This document shows, in pieces, positions 59,536 through 64,000 of a DNA stretch of 64,000 nucleotides; the first letter of the stretch is position 1; each line of letters opens with the position of its first letter. Below the pieces are notes generated by a model, which worked only from the letters and a program-made list of their open reading frames with translations, searched no databases and was not told where the DNA came from. Origin of the DNA: Callorhinus ursinus (lineage: Eukaryota; Chordata; Mammalia; Carnivora; Otariidae); contig NW_020313057.1 of NCBI RefSeq assembly GCF_003265705.1, positions 7,060,094 to 7,124,093 on the forward strand, read 5' to 3'. A program made the translations under genes and the position numbers.

Positions 59536-60545
59536 AAAGAAAATACAAATATATTCTCAAAAGGTAAATAATATACTCAATGTTTCCTGCTTGGAATAAG
59601 TTATTCGGGGAGAGTTTATTGAATCTACCATAAGAAAGATGTCTTGAGAAACTGGGAATAGTTTCTTAAAGGGAGGTGAGTTAATTTTATGTTAGGTGAC
59701 CTTTAAATTTTTGTGCCTTTAGGGGTTTCTGCCCTGATTCTGCTTCAAGAATCTGCCAACCTTTATAATTCCCTTATAAAATCATTCTGTATTTATTGTT
59801 TAATTCTCCCGACAACACCTTTATTTTATGAAGACCCCTGCCTCAAACACAGTGGTTCCCTGAAGGTACTTAGTCATTACTGTAGAAATCCCCAAACTGA
59901 ATTATGAAGCTGCTTTACCCTGAAGAGGCAAACCAAACCAGAGGAGAAATCAAATGTACTCTGAAGAGACAAAACAGAGCTAATCACTTTAGATAGCTAT
60001 TCCATTGCTTGCACAGCTGGGCATAATATGCTCATTTTGTAAATATGCTTTGTTATTTTCTTAGTATTAGTCAGTTTTCTCGAATGGATTAGAAATTTGA
60101 AAGATGCTTTGTCTAATGTCATGGTAAATTTGTATCCTGATACAAGAATGCTTATATCCTGATAAACATTGATGTGACCCCTCACCCTACTCCCCACACA
60201 ATTCCTTCTCCTCATGTTGGAAGCCAAGGGGAGAAATAACACACAAAGTCTTAAACTCAAGATTCCTAAGCTTTCGTAGCAGCTTGGAAATAATTTAAAA
60301 AAACATCCATTAAATTGAGTATAATAGTCAAACTGTTGGCATAGTTCAGAACTTGAAGAAAAGAGAGATTCAGGAAAAATACACCCTTTCTTCTTTTCAC
60401 AGAGGGTACCTACAAATAATTTCCCCACCGTCATTGACAGAGGTAGTTTCATTAGGTATCCACACCAAATATCTCTAGAATACAGGATAAGATGATAGAA
60501 ATACTCTGAGTACCACATCACTGATTAAATGGGTAGAAGATATTT
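59536..60545. other. Unassigned; holds an unsupported 174-codon minus frame
   Basis: No repeat recognised. A 174-codon open frame (minus, 59997-60521, begins MMWYSEYF) is the longest frame outside the tubulin copy. Its composition is what AT-rich random DNA gives (many F, I, L, K, S), and no domain or ribosome-entry context is recognised. I do not call it a gene. Confidence 0.5.
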
Positions 60546-60557
60546 AAAAGGCATTGT

Positions 60558-60678
60558 GGGGGAGTGCCTGGGTGACTCAGTCTGCTTCTCCCTCTCCCTC
60601 CGCAGCTCCCCCTGCTTGTGCTCTCTTGCTCTGTCAAATAAATAAGTAAAATCTTAAAATAAATAAATAAATAAATAA

Positions 60679-60711
<33 letters not shown>
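60558..60711 (+). mobile_element. CAN-SINE with large internal deletion and AAAT tail
   Basis: GGGGGAGTGCCTGGGTGACTCAG jumps straight to TCTGCTTCTCCC, losing the B-box half. The tail AAATAAGTAAAATCTT runs into an AAAT array. TSD AAAAGGCATTGT at 60546-60557 and AAATGGCACTGT at 60712-60723. Confidence 0.93.
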
Positions 60712-60713
<2 letters not shown>

Positions 60714-60714
60714 A
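60654..60714. repeat. (AAAT)n microsatellite in SINE tail
   Basis: About fifteen AAAT/AATA units, one irregular, continuing the SINE tail. Confidence 0.95.
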
Positions 60715-60790
60715 TGGCACTGTAGGTACTCAGAGTTGGATGAGAGGAGAGAGGCCTAGGTTTAGAATGAAGGAGTTAGAGACGACATTT

Positions 60791-60987
60791 TTTAAAAGTT
60801 TTATTTATTCATTTGCTAGAGAGAGAGAGACAGACAGAGAGAATGAGTGGGGGTAAGGGCAGAGAGGTTGGGAGAAGCTGACTCCCCCTGAGCAGGGAAC
60901 CCAATATGGGGCTCCATCCCAGGACCCCGATATCATGACCTGAGCCGAAGGCAGACACTTAACCAACTGAGCCACTTAGGCACCCTT
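60791..60987 (-). mobile_element. CAN-SINE, minus strand
   Basis: TTAAAAGTTTTATTTATTCA, GAGAGAGACAGACAGAGAG, GGGGCTCCATCCCAGGACC and the head complement GCCACTTAGGCACCC. TSD about GAGACGACATTT / GAGACAACTTTT near 60779-60790 and 60989-61000. Confidence 0.94.
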
Positions 60988-61084
60988 GGAGACAACTTTT
61001 AAGAAACATCTGAATTGCCCTAATGGGTAACAATTACATTGATAAGAGATCATTTGTGTGTGTGTATCTAATTATGTTTTGTCC

Positions 61085-61608
61085 TTCAAAAGCCCACGAT
61101 AATATCTACTAGTCCATATGTTCTTCTAGAATCTTACCACTCCTCCATCAGGAGGTGGAGTCTAAGTCTCATCTCCTTGAAACTGGGTAGCTGTTTGGGA
61201 CTTCCCCCTCCCATACAGGTAAAGTACCACCGTATGACTTTGGAGACCAGAGCATAAAATGCAACACAGATTTCTAGCTGCTCTGTATTGGGACGCTAAC
61301 CTTTGAAACCCAAGCCAGATGAAGCCCAGGCCACATGGAGTCTAGTAGAACAGAGGCCCCTGCTCTCATCCTCACCTGAGCTTACAGACTACAGCCAGGG
61401 AATACCAGCTGTGGCCATATGAATGAGCCAGACTGGAAGCTGATCCTCCAGCCCTCAGCTGAAGCTGTGTTGAGCAGAGCTGACTCCTTCTCAACAACCT
61501 AGCCCAAACTGAAGGTCTGTGAGCAAAATAAATGTTATTATTTTAAGGTACTCAATTTTAGGGTGCTTTGTTATGCAGCAATATATAACTGGAAAAGAAT
61601 ACCACAAA
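61085..61608 (+). mobile_element. LTR-like interspersed repeat
   Basis: ATCAGGAGGTGGAGTCTAAG, GGTAGCTGTTTGGGACTTCC, CCAGATGAAGCCCAGGCCAC, AGAGCTGACTCCTTCTC, GTGAGCAAAATAAATGTTAT, AGGGTGCTTTGTTATGCAGC and AATATATAACTGGAAAAG are colinear with a known mammalian LTR-like repeat with an AATAAA near its end. Confidence 0.65.
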
Positions 61609-62648
61609 TAATGGCTGGGTAGGAACTAATAAATAAGTGGACTCAGAAAAAAAGAAAAAGAAAGAAAGAAAAACATTGATAGGCTTTGAAGGAATTCTAC
61701 AGTCAAATTTTTTTTTAAGTTCTTCAAAGAAAAATTGTGTGGGACCATTGGAAAAGGTTATTCAAAGTAAGCTTTGAATTAAAAAGTTAATTGAGAAAAT
61801 AATTAGATTATTTAATTTATGCTTTAATGGAGTTTCTTTGGAAGAATCACTATCCTTAGTTCTCCTTTGAAGTAGGGATCACCAGTGCAGGTAAAGTCTT
61901 CTAGAACTTCTTGGCAAAGGAGATGCAATAATTATTGAGAATAATAAAATCCTCTCAACTTTTGGAGGACTGAAATCATGAAGTGCTGAATATAATATGT
62001 AAATTATTATTTTTACAAAGGTTTTATTCTAGGTGCATTAGTAATTTAAAGGATCATTTGTTTTTACTGTGAATGAAAGTCAAAGAAGATTCTCCAGTTG
62101 AATAAAATGTACTTCCATAAAAGTAGATTCCTAAAGTGTTGAAGACGTTTTAAGACTGTTGATCACTTACTTAAACATACACATAAGGTAAAATAGATTC
62201 TGTAGGGGATATAATCCTTGACTGTTAGGAAAGATGTATAATATCCATATTTTTAAAAAAGCATTTAATAATATCCTACAGCATATGCTTATTTATTTGT
62301 TTGTTTACTTTAAGAGAGACTGTTGGATTCTATGGGCTCCAAGCCACTCTGGTAAGTACACCTCTCTATGTTTCTTTGCTTATGTTGATGTATCCCTAAA
62401 GATAGCAGTTTCTCATTGTGGCTCACCCAACTCCCCAAGCATGAACCAGTTACTCAGAGAAGAATTATAAGGATGATGTTGGACAGTTAAGGGATACCTG
62501 GAGCTCCTTTCATTCCACTTGATTCAACTCTACAGGTAGTTTCAAATGTATAAGATGTGAGAAAAAATGGAAGGTGAGGACATGATATCAAGCAGATCAT
62601 TACACAGGCACAAAATCAATGTCTCACCACTCACACTTTGATGATCAG
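61609..62648. other. No recognised gene or repeat
   Basis: A short AAAG-rich tract at about 61648-61672. Otherwise AT-rich with short frames only. Confidence 0.5.
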
Positions 62649-62809
62649 TCTATCATCTATCTATCTATCTATCATCTATCTATTCATCTATCATCTATCT
62701 ATCTATCTATCTATCATCTGTCTATCTATCATCTATCTATCTATCATCTATCTATCTATCTATCTATTATCTATCTATCTATCATCTATCTATCTATCTA
62801 TCATCTATC

Positions 62810-62852
<43 letters not shown>

Positions 62853-62881
62853 ATCATCTATCTATCTATCATCTATCTATC

Positions 62882-62924
<43 letters not shown>

Positions 62925-63016
62925 ATCTATCATCTATCTATCTATCTATCATCTATCTATCTATCATCTATCTATCTATCTATCTNNNNNNNNNNATCTA
63001 TCTATCTATCTATCTG
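62649..63016. repeat. Large (ATCT)n / (ATCATCT) microsatellite with gap
   Basis: At least 366 bases of ATCT units regularly broken by ATC triplets (TATCATCTATCT...). Phase slips keep several frames open, producing Ser-Ile-Tyr-Leu repeat frames of about 130 codons that are artefacts. A 10-N gap at 62986-62995 shows the true length is unknown. Confidence 0.99.
62986..62995. other. Assembly gap (10 N)
   Basis: Ten N bases inside the ATCT microsatellite. Confidence 0.99.
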
Positions 63017-63204
63017 ATTAGTGTAGTTTTGTACAATGGTGGTAATCAAGGAATTATACTGCTCTGTCCCTATTTTCCTGGTCATGTAATGTTAAGATAT
63101 GAGTGTTTTTGGTGACACAATCTAGTTCCATAGTATAGAATGAATTAAATTGGTCTTCATGGAAACAAACTCTTAATCTCAAAATTAGCATAGAATTTTA
63201 GCTA

Positions 63205-64000
63205 ACTGTGCATACATAGGATTTTGGTGGATTCTTTTGAGATTTCTACATATAATATCATGTTATCTGCAAATAGTGAAAGTTTTACTTCTTCCTTACC
63301 AATGTAGATGACTTCTATTTATTCTTGTTGTCTGATTGCTGTGGCTAGGACTTCCAGTATTATGTTGAATAAAAGTGGTGAGAGTGGACATCCTTGTCTT
63401 GTTCCTCATCTTAGGGGGAAAATCTCTCAGTTTTTCACTAAGAGCCATGAACTATGAACTATATTAGCTGTGTTTATTTCATACGTGGCCCTTATTATGT
63501 TGAGGTATATGTTTCCTCTAAACCTAAATTGTTGAGGGTTTATATCATGAGTGGATATTGTACTTTGTCAAATGCTTTTTGTCTATTGATCATATGGTTC
63601 TTATCCTTTCTCTTATTGATATGATGTATCACATTGATTGATTTGCAAATATTAAACCATCCTTGCAACCCAGGAATAAAACCCACTTGATCATAGTGAA
63701 TGATTTTTTTTACTGTATTGTTGGATTTGGTTTGTCAGTATTTTACTGAAAAGTTTTGCAGCTATATTCATTAGGGATATTGGCCTGTAGTTCTCTTTTT
63801 TAGTGGTGTCTTTTTATGGTTTTGGTACCAGAGTAATGCTGGCTTCATAGAATGAATTTGGAAGTTTCCCTTCCTTTACTATTTTTTGGAATAGTTTGAG
63901 AATAATAGGTGTTAACTCTTCTTTAAATGTTTGGTAGAATTCTCCTATGAAGCCATCAGGTCCTGGAGGTCTTGATTACTGATTTAATTTCTTTGCTGGT
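63205..64000 (-). mobile_element. LINE-1 reverse-transcriptase region, minus strand, cut by window end
   Basis: Antisense ORF2: TGTTATCTGCAAATAGTGAA, GTTGAATAAAAGTGGTGAGA, GTGGACATCCTTGTCTTGTT, AACCCAGGAATAAAACCCAC and GAAGCCATCAGGTCCTGGAG. It is closer to consensus than the other L1s here, so relatively young. The element continues beyond 64000. Confidence 0.9.

Noticed and set aside
62640..63016. CRISPR-like array of regular repeats
   Set aside because: Units are 4-11 bases with no unique spacers, in a mammalian genome; it is a microsatellite.
62619..63021. Two frames of about 130 codons rich in Ser-Ile-Tyr-Leu
   Set aside because: They are translations of the ATCT microsatellite, contain the N gap and have no coding meaning.

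Overview
This window is a stretch of non-coding nuclear DNA from a carnivoran mammal, and I find no intact protein-coding gene, exon set, functional RNA gene or CRISPR array in it. The clade call rests on about 23 copies of the carnivore tRNA-Lys-derived SINE (CAN-SINE/SINEC). Each has a tRNA-like head (CCTGGGTGGCTCAG), a CT-rich body and an AATAAA + TCTT + A-tail end. There are also young L1 3' ends with the carnivore-type motif CACTACATCAAAAACTAATG. The SINEs are of the non-canid types and none has the dog SINEC_Cf head, so an arctoid carnivore (bear, panda, seal or mustelid group) is the best guess. The species cannot be named from this sequence alone.

Layout. 1-8.2 kb: an L1 3' end, then an ancient minus-strand L1 (about 0.5-6.4 kb) carrying two SINEs and an alpha-tubulin processed pseudogene (3979-5615), then another minus-strand L1 (6.7-8.2 kb). 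8.2-24.8 kb: mostly unassigned AT-rich sequence with scattered SINEs, MIR/L2 relics, MER20-like and other DNA-transposon relics, LTR-like pieces and an inverted (twin-primed-looking) L1 at 18.95-19.5 kb. 24.8-29.7 kb: a plus-strand L1 with a recognisable 5' end but an abnormal 3' loss. 29.8-36.4 kb: old L1, LTR and SINE pieces. 36.4-41.9 kb: the most repeat-poor part, with one young 5'-truncated L1 at 39.8 kb. 42.1-56.5 kb: L1 arrays on the minus strand, two of them long and head-to-tail, with SINE and LTR insertions. 56.9-59.5 kb: an old plus-strand L1. 59.5-63.2 kb: unassigned sequence, two SINEs, an LTR-like element and a large ATCT microsatellite. 63.2 kb to the end: a minus-strand L1 that runs out of the window.

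Nothing here works together as a gene system. The window records a long history of LINE-1 retrotransposition: L1 copies, SINEs mobilised by L1, one mRNA retrocopy (tubulin), and microsatellites growing from SINE A-tails. Most young insertions can be bounded precisely by target-site duplications (TSDs) of 13-17 bp. Two 10-N assembly gaps are present (12671-12680 and 62986-62995).

I looked for a new biological system and did not find a convincing one. The observations most worth checking are two SINEs with two-part poly(A) tails that suggest Pol III read-through and re-polyadenylation, an inverted L1, a hairpin at the 5' junction of the tubulin retrocopy, recurrent direct-repeat deletions that remove the SINE B box, and a repeated 44-bp sequence flanking an assembly gap.
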